Origin: Geosiphon pyriformis
Taxonomy: Eukaryota > Glomeromycota > Glomeromycetes > Archaeosporales > Geosiphonaceae
Length of the DNA: 64,000 nucleotides
Direction: 5' to 3'
Assembly (NCBI GenBank): GCA_016748015.1
Contig: JAAOMT010000283.1
Location: forward strand, 263,322 to 327,321
Shown here: positions 1-11,794 of the stretch, piece after piece
How positions within the stretch are numbered: position 1 is the first letter of the stretch
How the letters are laid out: every line of letters begins with the position of its first letter
Made by a program: the position numbers and the translations under genes
The notes under the pieces: generated by a model
Told to the model about the DNA's origin: nothing
Databases searched by the model: none
What the model saw: the letters and a program-made list of their open reading frames with translations, nothing else

Positions 1-1952
1 CTAAGATGTTTCCAACCCACCAAGTCATAAGTCTTGCACATGTCCTGTAAAACCAGCCAAAGTTCACAGTTCTTCTCCAAAGCATCCTCAACCACAGAAC
101 CAATAGCAAAAATGGGAGACTGCATTGTCATACTCTTCAAAACTGAAAAATTGTCCCCACGAAGAACATCAAAAGTGCTGCAAGCCAGAGAGATCCTATC
201 CAAAAAGATCTTGGAGAGAATCTTGTGGGCCGTTTCAATTAAAGCTATAGGACGGGTGTTTGTGAGGACACTCTTCCATTCATATAGTTTAGGAATCATC
301 GAAACCCAAGCTTCTTTCCAAGACCCAGAGACTGACTCGCCAACCAAACAGAAATTCAAGAGCACCAAAAGCATATCCAAAACAGATTTGTCACAATGTT
401 TCCATAATTTATTGGAGATACCAGAAAGACCAGCCGCTTTTCTATCAGGAAGATCCTTAACAACAGCTGACAACTCATCAAAACTAATCGAACACATGAC
501 ATCAGAGAAAGCACCATCGAACATATAATCCAAAGGCTAATATTGACGAGCCCAATCCTCAGACAAGTCAGACACCACCTCACGTTTTTTGGTCCATCTC
601 TCCATAATTTCGTCCATCTTAGACTTAACCAACACAGGCTCCAAAATCAACTCATCTTCTACAACCAAATGATCCAGGACCACCTTGCAAAAAGGACGCT
701 CCAAAACACTCCTAATGGTGTGACTCTTGTTCAGCTCAAAACTCTCCATCCTCTTACCAATAGCCTGCTTAATCGAGGATTCCTCAGTGCACTTAGATTT
801 CACTAATTTGAAGAAGTGGTATGATTTTCTTGCTTTGGCCAGCGCAAAATGAATAAAATCAGAATTAGAACCTGAAAGAAACAGAGACTTAACTACTGAT
901 GCACCAGGAGAGTCGAGTCTGTGCCACACCTTCAACAAAGAAGCAAAACCATTACTAGAAGCCAAATGCGAAGCCTTGATCAACTTAGAAACCAGCAGCT
1001 CCAGCTTGTGAAACCTAGAAGAAATCTTGGTAAACACGCCATCAAAACCTTTGAACCATTTTTTTTTAAATGTACCATTCGCTAAAAGAACCATAATCTT
1101 GCGAACAATATCCCACATAGCATCCACGTCAGAAAATCTTACTGCCACACCAAAAGCATCTGAGAATATAGAGACATTAGCAGCTGAGGCATCCCTGAAC
1201 TCCAACCACTTAGCTTTACTGGCACTATTGACATCAAACTTCCAATGGTCTTTATTTGCTTGCTTGCGAAGAGAATTCAAACGTGTATCCAAGAGCCCGC
1301 CCAAACCCAAATCTACTGAAACAGCTTGATGGTCCGTGTCAAAATGCTTACTGACATTCAAAACTTCACGACGCACTATCGCGTTGACAAGACTCGAGGA
1401 GACAAACACGTAATCAATTGTTTTCTTAACACCCCTAGAATTTTCCCAAGTGAGTATTTTTGCAGCCGGATTACCAACTAAAGAATTGACCAGACCCAAA
1501 TCAAAGCATCTTTTGAAACTCGCACTTTTATGAAAGCCATCTTCATTGAAATCGCCACCGAGAATGATGAAAGAAGATTCGTTGACAGTCTTTGCAATGA
1601 GAGAATTGATCTCACCAGCCTGAGAGAACCGAACCACCGAAGAAGCACCAGCATAAAGCCCCAAAATTGACACAGAAAGTTTACCCTCAAAAAGTAATTT
1701 AATGGAAAGGAGCCGACCAGACACCTCAGAAACCTTGCATACATGACGAGCCAAAGAAACGTTCATGATAACAGCAACACCCGCACCCAAGTGCCCAGAG
1801 TCCAAACCAGAAGTGAATACTCAGACACCATTGAACTTGTTTGCAATCTATGAATGAACTCTACTTCTTAATTTCGTTTCAGTAACAATAGAGACCAAAT
1901 TGTTCATGCCCCTGATGTTGCACGTAGCAACTTTCCAGACTAAACTGCTCAT
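1..1952 (-). pseudogene. LINE-A1 ORF2: AP-like endonuclease and N-terminal reverse transcriptase (partial)
   Basis: ORF2 polyprotein that nicks target DNA and copies the element RNA. The start ATG (1952-1950) overlaps the ORF1 terminator. An APE-type endonuclease follows: a VTETKLR motif near the start, GGDFNEDGF near 1550 and the catalytic TDH near 1340, all intact. The longest open stretch is 1805-537 (422 codons). A TAG at 539-537 interrupts, and the same frame then stays open to position 1, giving the start of RT (GKAAGLSGISNK-like segment reading DRKAAGLSGISNK, then NTRPIALIE, then DMCKTYDLVGW). The RT catalytic YVDD-type motif lies outside the window. Stops at the HS*IANK and GV*VF positions correspond to Trp-type codons. 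The frame is intact apart from stops, which suggests point mutation rather than indel decay. Confidence 0.85.
1949..1952 (-). promoter_or_regulatory. AUGA overlap of ORF1 stop and ORF2 start (LINE-A1)
   Basis: Minus strand reads CTAATGAGC. The ATG of ORF2 overlaps TGA, and the upstream CAA of the other copies has become TAA. The same AATGA arrangement is present in LINE-A2 (6464-6467) and LINE-A3 (13674-13677). This fits coupled termination-reinitiation. Confidence 0.6.
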
Positions 1953-3795
1953 TAGGTGAGGGGTAGAGACACCGAAAGCACACCTATACTATCCACTTTG
2001 GCCGAAAGGCCCAGGACCATCTCCATTAGACACTTCATGCTGTCTTCCAGCTTAGATACTGAAGACACATCAAAAGACACCGCTCCCGCAACATTCCCAC
2101 CACTAGTAGACACACCTGAACCCTTACTCATTACTATATCTGCCCCTTGATCCTGCGATGAAGAGGTCACCAACAGCTGACATCCAGGGGAACCATTGGT
2201 CCAAGTGCATCCAACCTCTTAGCCAGCTTACCAACTTGCTCCACAAGGCTGGTAAGACTGCGCTCAAGAGCAGCGAACCTATCGTTGACTTCCATCACTA
2301 CTTGTAGGGACGGCTTTATCTCCAAAGAGGAGCTATTATTCACTACAACATTCTGATCAGAGAGGGGGGGCGAAGAACACTCACAAGCAATCTTTGCCCA
2401 AGAGAGACCACCAAAAGAGACCGGACGGGCAACTGGAGCCAAGCGTTAGGCATAGATGATTGCTAGCCTGCTTTTATCCGTATCCGAGAAAACCCTACGC
2501 AATGAACTACCAGAAGATAACTTCCCACCAACTGCACAACCCAATGATGTGTGACCCAATTTCTCACACTTGGTGCATTTAGCAGAAATGAGGCAAGACC
2601 AGCGGAGATTGGTGTTTCTGAGTACTGGCATGGTTTTCACAGCAGCATCCAATGATTCAGCAGAGTTGAAACAAACAATAGCACACCTGGCCCAAGCATA
2701 CATAACAGAATGACGATCAATGACGCAAGTTTTCTCACCCACAGATCTAACAAAGTCCTAGATATCATGAGCGGTGGTCCCCATTGGCAATGTATAGAGC
2801 AGCACCCTATGTTGGTCCCTTACATCCCATGCTTCCTTGTCTGAATCAGCCCTAGCCACACGTACAGCATCTTTTCTGATTAAGATGGACCACTCAGCTG
2901 CAGCCAAATCAGCTTGATCCAATCATTCAAATTCCACCATCACCTTCTGCCACAGCCCAATCAACTGCATCTTGATCGCCTTAATAACTCCAAACTCGGA
3001 TAGCACAGCATGCACAGCCTCAGCCAATGTTCCAACTGGAATTTTTTTCATGACCACAGCCCGATCTGATCACCCAGATGATCTCTTAAGATCGGTGTTT
3101 ACCATGATATTCGCACCAATAGCCTTTTCAGTGGCCTTCATTAGACCCAATTCGGAAGTGAATGTCGCTCTGATGATTCCTGAGAATTTTGAGGAGGTAG
3201 ACGCCCCCCCAAAACCATTAATTCCAGAAAATAAACTTCTGATCTTCTTGAGCTTCTCTTGAGCCAAATTTCCTTCTACTGCTTTCAGATCTAAATCCAA
3301 AGCAAATGACTTCCTAACCGAAACATTGACCAGGTTCTTAAGAGGAGAGGGAAGCACCAGAGGGGCATCCAGAAAAACATCATCGTTATTATTGTCATCC
3401 AGGAAGTTGATCTTTTCTAAAGGTTTTCTCAATGCTTTCCTAGTTGTCAACCGCAAATTTTTCAGTGTTTGATCCAAATCTCCACCAACAAGCGCACCAC
3501 TTTCACCATAATTGAAACTTGTCTCCTCAACAAGACATTCCTCTTCCATATCAATACTGTCAGATTCTGTGGTATCACTAGTCTCTGAACCCCATGAACA
3601 ACTACTTTGCACCTTAGTAGAACCCTCTTCAGCACCAGCATTGTCCTCAAGAACACTGCCTCTTCTCTTTTTTCTTGACAGAACAGCCTTGAAACCATCC
3701 TCAGAGCCAGAACTTTTAACTGTTTGTTTTATGACAGCAATACTAGGGCCAACAACGGCCTCGTAATCAAGCAGAAATGGTTTGGATTTATCGTA
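1952..3795 (-). pseudogene. LINE-A1 ORF1: gag-like RNA-binding protein with CCHC knuckle
   Basis: Acidic, low-complexity N-terminus (KKRRGSVLED, then DTTESDSIDMEEE), then the block KSFALDLDLKAVEGNLAQEK that is shared with the other A copies. Next come two RRM-like segments (first near 3070-2850 containing KKIPVGTL and LIGLWQKVMVEFE; second near 2810-2640 containing LPMGTTAHDI and CAIVCFNSAESLDAAV). A canonical zinc knuckle CTKCEKLGHTSLGC (CX2CX4HX4C) sits near 2580-2540. A coiled-coil-like tail (RFAALERSLTSLVEQVGKL) follows. One frame holds from 3795 to about 2170 with in-frame stops (TGA near 3070, others near 2930, 2760, 2443). A small indel near 2170 then moves the C-terminus to the next frame, ending at 1952. 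No in-frame ATG is visible at the 5' end, so the start codon is probably lost. Confidence 0.8.
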
Positions 3796-3886
3796 CTGAA
3801 TGGTAAAAAACTTCTTCCAAAAAACTTTTGACTCTTTTTTTTAAGATTTGTGGAGGAACGAAAGAAAGAAGTTTTTTTTTATTATA

Positions 3887-4485
3887 CAAATTTGTAACAT
3901 AAAAATATTGTTTTAAATAAAATTAATAAAATTTATTTTTGTTATAACAGTTAAAAAATTATTTTACAACACAATAAAAACAATTTTAATTATATTAAAC
4001 TTATTATTTTTTTGTTTAATTTTTTTTTTTGTTAAAAACTAATTTAATAAACAATTTTAAAACTTTTAAAACTGGGTTTTAAATAAATATTTAAATAAAT
4101 CTTATATTATTTACTTAATATGTTTTTTTAATCAAATTTATTTTAAATTTTATATATAAAAAACAATATTATTAATTAATCTTTTTATTTATTAATTTTT
4201 AAACAATTATTTCTTAAATTTGAATATTTAAATTATTAAATTTAGTTAAAAAAATTTTTAAAACAGAAAAAAACCATTTAAATAATTTAAATATAATATT
4301 TAAAATTTTAACTTTTAATTTTATGGTTTTTTAATTATAAACAAAATATTTTTTTGATTTATTACTTTTTTTTCTAATATCATTTGTTGAATTTTGGTTT
4401 TTATGTCTTTAAATTAAAGTTGATCATTTTTTTTTACTAGTTATTAGTTATTATTTCTATTTTTAAATATAACATATATATACAA
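3887..4485. other. AT-rich spacer between divergent LINEs
   Basis: About 600 bp of almost pure A and T with runs of T and A and no open frame worth calling. It separates the 5' ends of LINE-A1 and LINE-A2. I see no recognisable repeat unit, terminal repeat or gene. It could be degraded older transposon sequence. Confidence 0.7.
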
Positions 4486-4607
4486 TAAAAAAACTTCTTT
4501 CTCTCTTATTTCCAAAAATCCTCAAAAAGCGTGTATTTTGAAAAAGAAGTTTTTAATCTCTCTTATTAGTTTATTTCATCATTTTTTTAACTAATAATCC
4601 CTTTGTT

Positions 4608-6467
4608 ATGGATTTGGAGACTGCCTCTAGCGGCAGTATGTCTAAAAAGAAGACTCCTAAAGGTGCTCTTTATGGTTCTGCTGGTAGTTCATTCTCGCAA
4701 AAGAAAAAAGTTGTGATTGGGAATGTCAAACACTCGGGTGATAAAAAAGATATCTCTTTAAACAAATCTGGTTCTGGTGGCAATGTGTTTTCTGATGTAG
4801 ACAGTCTTTTCGGTGATGATAATAATGCCAGTATGTCTGGTTTCTATGGTGGGTTCTCTCTCAGTTCAGTTGCTAATACTCCTAAAGCAAAGTGTGTTGA
4901 CACTGGTGCTGTATTTGGATCCCCACTTAAATCTTCCAACTTTGCAATGAATGATGTTGAAGTTGTTCTCCCTCCTTGTGTACCTATCTCTCTGGATAGA
5001 AAATGGGTGGACTCAAAGATTGTCAAGGTTCCTGTGGAAGTATTAGTCAAGAAATCATTTGCTTTAGATATTAATCTTTTGGCAGTGGAGGGCAAATTGA
5101 CAATGGCAAAAACTCAAGTAATCAGGAAAATTTTTTCTTTGGTCAATAGTTTTGGGGGGGCCACTACCCCCTCAAAGTTTGAAGGGATCATCTAATCAAC
5201 ATTTACTTCAGAAGAGAGCATGGAAGTGGCCGCGTTATTGGCCAAAGAAAAAGGAATTGTTATAAACACCAATCTTAAGAAACAAGGAATGCATTCAGAT
5301 CGGGCTGTGGTGTTAAAAAAAATTCCCATGGACATGTCAAAGAATATGATTGTCGCTGCAGTATCCGAATTTAGAGAAATTAAGTCAATCAGAATTCAGT
5401 TGATTGGAATGTGGCAGAAGACTGTGGTGGAGTTTGCCAAATCTAGTCAAGCTGATCAGTTAGCCTCAAAGTGGTCATTCCTAATCAGGAAAGACTCGGT
5501 GCATGTTGCCAGAGCTGTGGAAGATCATGATGTCTGGGCATTAAGAGATTGTTATAAAGCACTTCTGTTTACTTTGCCGGTGGAGACAACTGCACTCTTT
5601 TGGATAAAGTTGGTGGGAAAACTTGTGTTATTAATCGCTTATTGGAAACTGGCAATAGGTTTTGTTGTGCTGTGGTGTGCTTTGAATCACCAAAGATTTG
5701 AATTCGGCCTTTCTTACTGAGCCTATTCTTGGTGGTGTTTGGCTTTCATGGGCCAGGTTTGATTTGGTTTGTTGTAGGAAGTGTGGGCGTTTTGGTTATT
5801 CGGCTTTTGAATGTAATGCTTCAAATGTGTCACCTCCCGAGTTCCCATTTTCATCTAAAAAACCTGCCTCCAATGCCAATCATCTTCAGCTGGCCAGGCT
5901 GTACGTGAAAAAGAATGTTCCTATCTCTCACCCTGCTGCTTTTGATGGCAAGTCATGGGCCCAAGTGGTGTTTCTTGCATCCTCTTCTAGTGGTTCCTCT
6001 TCTGGTTCTGGTTTTGGTTCTGGTGCCTTCTCTCTTGGCGTTTCTGATTTGGGTGGTGGTCTTTCTCTGTTGATGAATGACAACTCTTTTTTGAATACAC
6101 ATTTGGCGTCTTTGGAACATTCCTTGGAGCTCCTACATGATCAGGTCTCTGGTATTGTGTGCAGACTTGGCAGTATAAATCTGGTGTCTTTGGCCCCCCT
6201 CCTTCTTCTTTGAGTATTTTGGATGCTCTAGTAGTTACCAGTTTTGATATGATTTTGGATGATACCTCACATGATACTGTGGTGGGACTTTTACTTTCTC
6301 TCGTTGGTTTGGATTTGGGTTCAAATAGTTCAAAAGTTTTGACCTCTAAAATGGGTTCTCTGGAATCCAAGTTGGTGGCTTTCGATGCTTCTGTTGGTGC
6401 AATTCTAGAGAAGTTAGATCAGTTGTGCACTAGTTCGGGTTTTCAGGCATCTTCTTCTTCCCAATGA
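4608..6467 (+). pseudogene. LINE-A2 ORF1: gag-like RNA-binding protein
   Basis: Starts MDLETASSGSMSKKKTPKG. Basic and Ser-rich N-terminus, then VKKSFALDINLLAVEGKL (near 5050-5100), an in-frame TAA at 5193, then a first RRM-like segment (KKIPMDMSKNMIVAAVSEF, LIGMWQKTVVEF, near 5310-5500). A second RRM-like segment crosses a frameshift near 5590. A knuckle reads CRKCGRFGYSAFEC (near 5776-5817), where Tyr replaces the metal-binding His. Then come LARLYVKKNVPISH, a Ser/Gly stretch (5980-6030) and a coiled-coil-like C-terminus ending SSSSQ and TGA. A second frameshift lies near 6190. So the gene carries one stop, two frameshifts and a damaged knuckle. It binds element RNA in the cytoplasmic RNP, judging from the family. 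Confidence 0.82.
6464..6467 (+). promoter_or_regulatory. AUGA overlap of ORF1 stop and ORF2 start (LINE-A2)
   Basis: The sequence CCAATGATTGACC holds the ORF1 TGA (6465-6467) overlapping an ATG (6464-6466). That ATG is in the ORF2 frame and is followed by IDLV, matching the SSLV and ISLV starts of the other two copies. Confidence 0.65.
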
Positions 6468-9400
6468 TTGACCTGGTTTAAAAAGTGACTATGTGCAATG
6501 TGAGGGACATGAACAATCCTGCTAAGCAGGAAAATATTGTTCGATGGCACAAAAATGCAGGTAACATGATTTCTGTGGTTACTGAAATAAAGTTGAAAGG
6601 AAAGATCTGTCCTTGGATTATAAACAAATTTGATAGTGTTCGGGTGTTTACCTCTGGTTTGGAGTCTGGTTATTTGAGTGCAGGAGTTGCCATAATTATG
6701 GATGTTTCTCTGGCAAAGCATGTGTGCAAGATTTCTAAGGTGCCCGGCCAGCTTATCTCTGTAAAATTGCTTTTCAAAAATAAACTTTCAGTGACAGTTT
6801 TGGACTTATATGCAGGTGCCATCTTGAAAAAAAGACTGGCTCACTCTTATGTTGTCAATTCAATGGTGGCTGAGGCTTTAAATGGCAGTACTTTTGTTGT
6901 TCTTGGTGGCGACTTTAACGAAAATGATTCTGGCCGCAGTGCGAGCTTCAAAAAATGTCTGGATTTGGGTTTGTTTGATTTTTTACATGGTTTTTCTTCA
7001 CACAGGCTTCCCATGTGGTCCAATTCAAAGGGTGTTCATAAGTACATAGACTTTATATTAGTTAGTAATAGTCTTTGCAGTTCTTTTTTTAACCAGTGTG
7101 TGTCATGTTCAGCCAAATTTTTTGATTCTAACTACTTGGCCATGTTGGTGGACATTGGTGTGGGGGGCTTTTTTAGTTCTCAGCTTAATTCAATATGCAG
7201 ACAGGCCACAAGAGAAAAATGGAAATACAGAATTAGTGATGTCAGTGGTGAGATTTGGAAAATGTTTGGGAACGCGTTGTTGGCTGCTGCTTCAAAGGCT
7301 GCTGGTGATTTTGAACTCCATGGCTCTAATGGTAATATCAATAGAATGTGGACACTTCTTTGTCTAATAGTGTGCTCCACAGCAGAGGCCACTCTTGTGA
7401 AAACATGGTCCAGAGACGTTGGGTCGGTCAAAACAACTACATCTTCTAGGTTTTACAGGTTGGAAAAATTAGTTGCAAAAATTTTAGATGCTTACAAAAC
7501 AGGCAATATGGTTAGATTTCAGTTTTTGGTTGATAAATGGGTCGATTTGGACTTTGACCAGGCTGTAATATTCAAGAGTTCCTTGGGCAATGGTCATGAC
7601 AGAGTATTGGTTGAATGATCACTAGTAAGTTTTAGGAAATTGTATAGGTCTTGTAAGTTTGTGGAATCTAAGACTTTCGAGGACTCACAAATTCAGACAG
7701 CTATTGAAAAGCATATGGAAGCTTTTGTAGACAACAAAAGTCAAATAATCAGGAGTGTGTTAGAGAAGCCTTTCAGAAAAGTTATGCTAGACCATCTGGT
7801 TGATAATGGAGATTTAATATTGGAGCCTGATTTGGTCAAAGGCAGGGTGGATTCGATTATGGAGAATTGGACCAGGAAATATGCAGTTAAACTTTCAATG
7901 CCTTCCTGATGGCAAGAACAATTTTCTCCTCTTAATCATGTTGATAATGGTGCATTCTCTGGCATGATGGAGCAAATTGATTTTGGTGAATTTTTGTTGG
8001 TGGTAAAAAGTCTTCCGGATGGCAAAGCTGCTGGTTTGTCTAGTATATCTAACAAGATGTGGAAACACTGTGATAAGTCTGTTTTGGTTCTTTTTTTGCA
8101 CCTGCTCAACTTATGCTTGGTGTATGAATCTGTTCCAGATGCCTGGAGAGAGGCCTGAGTATCCATGATTCCGAAACCTTATAAGTGGGATAGAGTTCTG
8201 ACAAACACCAGGCCAATTGCTTTCATTGAGACCTCTAAGAAGATTTTTTTAAAAATTCTATCTGATTGCATTTCGAAAGCCTACAGCACACACAATATTC
8301 TGCATGGAGACAATTTTTCAGTACTAAAAGGCACTTCCACTCAGTCCCCTATCTTTGTTGTTAGATCTGTTATAGAAGATGCTTTCGAAAAGGGTAGGAA
8401 ACTTTGGTTGGTACTTCAGAACATGTGCAAAGCTTATGACTCGGTGGGTTGGTCACATTTAAAAGGTAGTCTGAAGAGAATTAAGATGTGTGAAAAATTT
8501 ATCAGGTTTTTTGGTAGTATTTACAATAGCTGCACAAACAGAGTTATGACAGACTTTGGTCTGTCTGAGGGCTACAAAGTACATAATGGTCTGGACTAGG
8601 GTGAAGTTTTTTCTCCTCTTTTGTGGAGGATTTTTTATGATCCTCTTTTGTGTGAAGTGAAAAAACATGAGTCAGTTTTTGGATATTGAGTTGATTCCAA
8701 ATTTGTAGCCAAGACAAGCAGAATTGAATTAAACACTGGTTTGACTTTCTATTTGTCTGCTGGTGTTTTCGTGGACAATACCATTTGGGTTGGCAATTGT
8801 CTTATAGCGACGCAGAATATTTTGGATATTGCTAGTGAATTTTTTGGGTTAATAGATATATCAATTAATACTGAAAAAACAATTGCCATTCCTATTAATC
8901 TAAGGTCTAGTAACATTTCCTTGGAAGTGAGTGGGTCTCCAATTTCAATCACAAAGGTTGGCAAAGCTTATCGGTATTTAGGTATCTTTCTGTCAACCAA
9001 GGGTTTTTCTGGTTCAAGTCTAAAGAAGATGAATTCGGATGTCAAGTTTTTCTTGTCCATGGTTTTGCGTAAAGCTATCACAGACAAGCAGTTATTTTAT
9101 TTGGTGTCAGCTGTTTTACAGCCCATAGTAAAATATAGGACTCAATTCAGCTTCATCAGTAGGAGCACATGCGAGAAATGGGACTGTGTAATTAGAAAGG
9201 AGTTGAAGTCTAAGGCCAGTCTGCTTAGAGACTTTCCTAACGAGGCAGTACACCATCCTTCCTTATACAATTTGAAGTCCTTTGAGCAAGTTTAGACAAA
9301 AGCAAAAGTCTCATCGGTGTTACAGTCTGCTAATAACAGTGGAGTGTTGGGCCAACTGTTCAAACATAGGTCAATAAACTTGCAAATCTTAGACTGGATT

Positions 9401-11152
9401 CCTCAAAACTCTCTTCGATCTCCTGTAAAGTTAATGGTCAACCTAATAAACAATTTTCTGGCTGGTGTCACAAAAATTTTTTTACGTAATAAAGTTTCCC
9501 TAGCTAATAGTTTACCCAATGCTTTTCGTTTCAAGGGAGGTTTTTTTATTCTGGATATTTTGGGCCAGACAATGTATCTCCAGGTTTGCAGATTGCTGAA
9601 GTGTTTCAGGATCATGTTTGCAGACCAATTGCTAAACAGTCATGGAGAATGTTTTAATTGGAAGAATTTTCGCCATTGGAAGTGTTTGAATCCCAGAGGC
9701 CCAGTTCTCTTGTGGTTTACACTGGTTTTGGGTTTTGTCAAGGATGGTGGTTTGGTTAAGGGTGCATCTCCCGCTGTTGAGTCTCCTCTTAAATTGGACG
9801 TTTTGGATATGAACCACTTCAGTTTTGTCTGTTCTAGTCTGAAAAATGCTTCTTTGCCAGTGATTTTGGTTTATACTGATGGTTCTGTTAAAAACTTTGG
9901 TACTTTTAATGCTGTCGGAGGGGCTGCCACATATTTTTCTGATCTGGGTTTGCATGTAGGTGTGGAGGTTCACGGTCTGTTGTCATCTACCCTAGCTGAG
10001 ATGCAGGCTATTGTGTTGGCGCTTGAGTGCGTTCTGGCTTTTTCGGATGTTATAGTTCTCTCTGACAGCCAGGCCTCTTTGGATGCTTGTCAGGCTGAAT
10101 CAAGTTTGGTGGTTCTGGATTTCCACAACAGATGCTGGGTTGAGCACTGTCATATTACCAATTTGGTCAAATGTAAAAATATTTCTGTCGTCTAGGCAAA
10201 GGTTAAGAGTTACTCTGGTGTGTTAGGTAATGAGCATGCTGATTGTTTAGCTGATACAACCACATCATCAGGACTTTTTCTCCCAGCAAACATCAAAGAG
10301 AATTTCTTATTGGCAGATGGTAGAGTGATTTCTGGCAAGGCATGCCGCTTTATTAGGATAGTAAATGATACTGTTAGGCGTTTCCAATGGGAATTTGGAC
10401 CTGGTTCAAGTGTTGTAGATTTTTTACAGATTGGGAACATAAATTGGTTTTGTACTGTATCGGTCTGGCACCCTGATTCTCACATGTCAGCTGGATATAC
10501 AAGCAGAACCACTGCCAGTTTGTGCACATATTTGATGAAGGCTTTACACAGAAGGCTGCCAGTAACTGTTAGGAAGTGTTTGTATAATCGAAATTATCCT
10601 AGTGTATCATGTATACATTGTGGGAAGGTGGAATTTTCTGATCATAATTTTACTTGTCGCTTGGATTTTTTGACGTGTTAGGGCATCTTATGTAAGCACT
10701 CCTCTCTTTGGAGATTTTTTACTGGGGCTACTTTGTTATTGTCTGCAGTTCTGCAGTCTCTGGCTTCTTCTGTTTCCAATGGTGATCTGTATACAGCTTT
10801 GTGCAAGAGTTTAGTGTTGGATGATTGGCTAACAGAGGCTAAGACATTCTTTGTGGATTCTAAGCTTGCAATGTCTAGTCTGGTCAAGTTCATTCGGAGT
10901 CTGGTTGTTGGCCATAGGGAGTGAATTTGAATACCTAATTCGAGACTTCGAGTGGAAATGGAGCAGTGTGGATCATTGGGTGTAGATAGATCTTTATGTA
11001 ACATTGTCTGGGGTCTCCCCACTAGAATTTCAGATGGTGTCGCTCATTTACTGGGAGTAAATAGGGGTTACACGGTCAGCTTTGGCTTGAGTAGTAGCCA
11101 TTTGTTTTTTATTAGTGCTGCTGGTGAAGTTACAGTAAATATAGTTGTGTAG
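6464..11152 (+). pseudogene. LINE-A2 ORF2: endonuclease, reverse transcriptase, RNase H polyprotein
   Basis: One frame runs 4.7 kb from the overlapping ATG at 6464 to the final TAG at 11152. It is broken only by in-frame stops (near 6479, then 7616, 7907, 8156, 8597, 8687, 9293, 10193, 10679, 10922 and one just after). I found no frameshift. Endonuclease: VTEIKLK, GGDFNENDSG near 6910, but the catalytic D-H pair reads SNY (TDH in copy A1), two transitions. RT: GKAAGLSSISNK (8020), NTRPIAFIE (8203), and the catalytic box reads FVDNTIW (8770), Asp to Asn. RNase H: VYTDGS (9868), AEMQAI, SDSQASLDA, GNEHADCLAD (10226). Terminal zinc finger CX2CX7HX4C near 10610-10660. It is dead at both endonuclease and RT sites. 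Confidence 0.88.
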
Positions 11153-11286
11153 TATAGCCTTGATTGGCTGAGTGGCTAGTCACATGTTGCAAGAGCGTAA
11201 ATCACGTTTAATTTAGAACTTTAGATAGTTGTATTGTATTAGATAGTGATTGGGCTTCATTTGTTAAACTTAATAAAAAAAAAAAA

Positions 11287-11609
11287 ATATAATACTATTT
11301 TTGAATAATCTTGAAATATGATATATAATCAATAAATTATTTTAATATATAGTCTTTTTTTTAATAAAGTCTTTAATTTATTGTACTATTTCTTAATTAA
11401 ACATTTTTTTGGATTTGTCAGTATACAATTTTTGAAAATTCAGTTTTTATCTTAATTAATAGTAATAGTATACTATTGAAAATTGTTTTATCCATAGCTT
11501 TTAGTTTTTTTTAGTTAATTTTTCTGTTAAAACAGTAATTGGTATTTTTTTAAAAGTGTTCTTTATTTTTTTTATGATTTTATTTAACTAATACTTTGTT
11601 TGGTTTTAT
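11287..11609. other. AT-rich spacer after LINE-A2
   Basis: About 320 bp, strongly AT-rich, between the A-tail of LINE-A2 and an old LTR fragment. I see no coding frame, no repeat array and no RNA gene in it. Confidence 0.6.
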
Positions 11610-11680
11610 TATTACAGCTAAAACACATACTTTTTATTAGTTATTATATATATTAGCCACTAATATTATATAATTATAGG
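11610..11680 (+). repeat. Remnant of an old gypsy-G LTR (left piece)
   Basis: The stretch from TATTACAGC to TATTAGCCACTAATATTAT aligns with the first 70 bp of the G-family LTR (compare 18515-18585). The piece after LINE-A3 (18493-18514, ATTAGCCATCTTAT) matches the next part of the same LTR. LINE-A3 therefore sits inside an older LTR. The 12 bases ATTATATAATTA occur at 11665-11676 and again at 18493-18504, a likely target-site duplication, although AT-rich sequence makes chance matches easier. Confidence 0.55.
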
Positions 11681-11794
11681 AAAAAACTCTTTTTTTCTTA
11701 CCTCTAAAAATTTTCAAAAAGTGCATTTTCTGAAAAAAAAGTTTTCTTGTTAGTTTATATCAATATTTTTTTACTTAATCATAACTCATTTTTC

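Larger units (their letters stand above)
1..3886 (-). mobile_element. LINE-A1, non-LTR retrotransposon, 3' part beyond window edge
   Basis: Minus-strand LINE. The 5' end lies near 3886, where the minus strand reads an A-run followed by ACTTCTTTC, the same start seen in LINE-A2 (4486) and, more degraded, LINE-A3 (11681). ORF1 runs 3795-1952 and ORF2 begins at 1952. The window cuts it inside the RT domain. It is head-to-head with LINE-A2 across a 600-bp AT-rich spacer. It is the most divergent of the three A copies but keeps the most canonical residues, such as the knuckle His and the endonuclease TDH motif. Confidence 0.88.
4486..11286 (+). mobile_element. LINE-A2, full-length non-LTR retrotransposon, degenerate
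   Basis: Full-length copy of about 6.8 kb: 5' UTR 4486-4607, ORF1 4608-6467, ORF2 6464-11152, then a short 3' UTR (contains TTGATTGGCTGAGTGGCTAG, nearly the same in LINE-A3 at 18369-18392) and an A-rich tail at 11272-11286. The domain order ORF1 with CCHC, endonuclease, RT, RNase H and terminal zinc finger fits I- or Tad-type LINEs of fungi. The clade assignment is inference only. No clear target-site duplication could be read in the AT-rich flanks. Confidence 0.9.

Noticed and set aside
3887-4485. Possible origin, centromere-like or gene-bearing AT-rich region between divergent LINEs
   Set aside because: I see only low-complexity A/T runs, without repeat periodicity or a frame; nothing supports a function.
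6464-11152. Possible variant genetic code (UAG and UGA read as amino acids), because ORF2 has only those stops in a long frame
   Set aside because: Stops replace Trp or Gln seen in sister copies at different places in each copy, TAA also occurs in the other copies, and catalytic residues are damaged in the same way. Point-mutation decay explains it.
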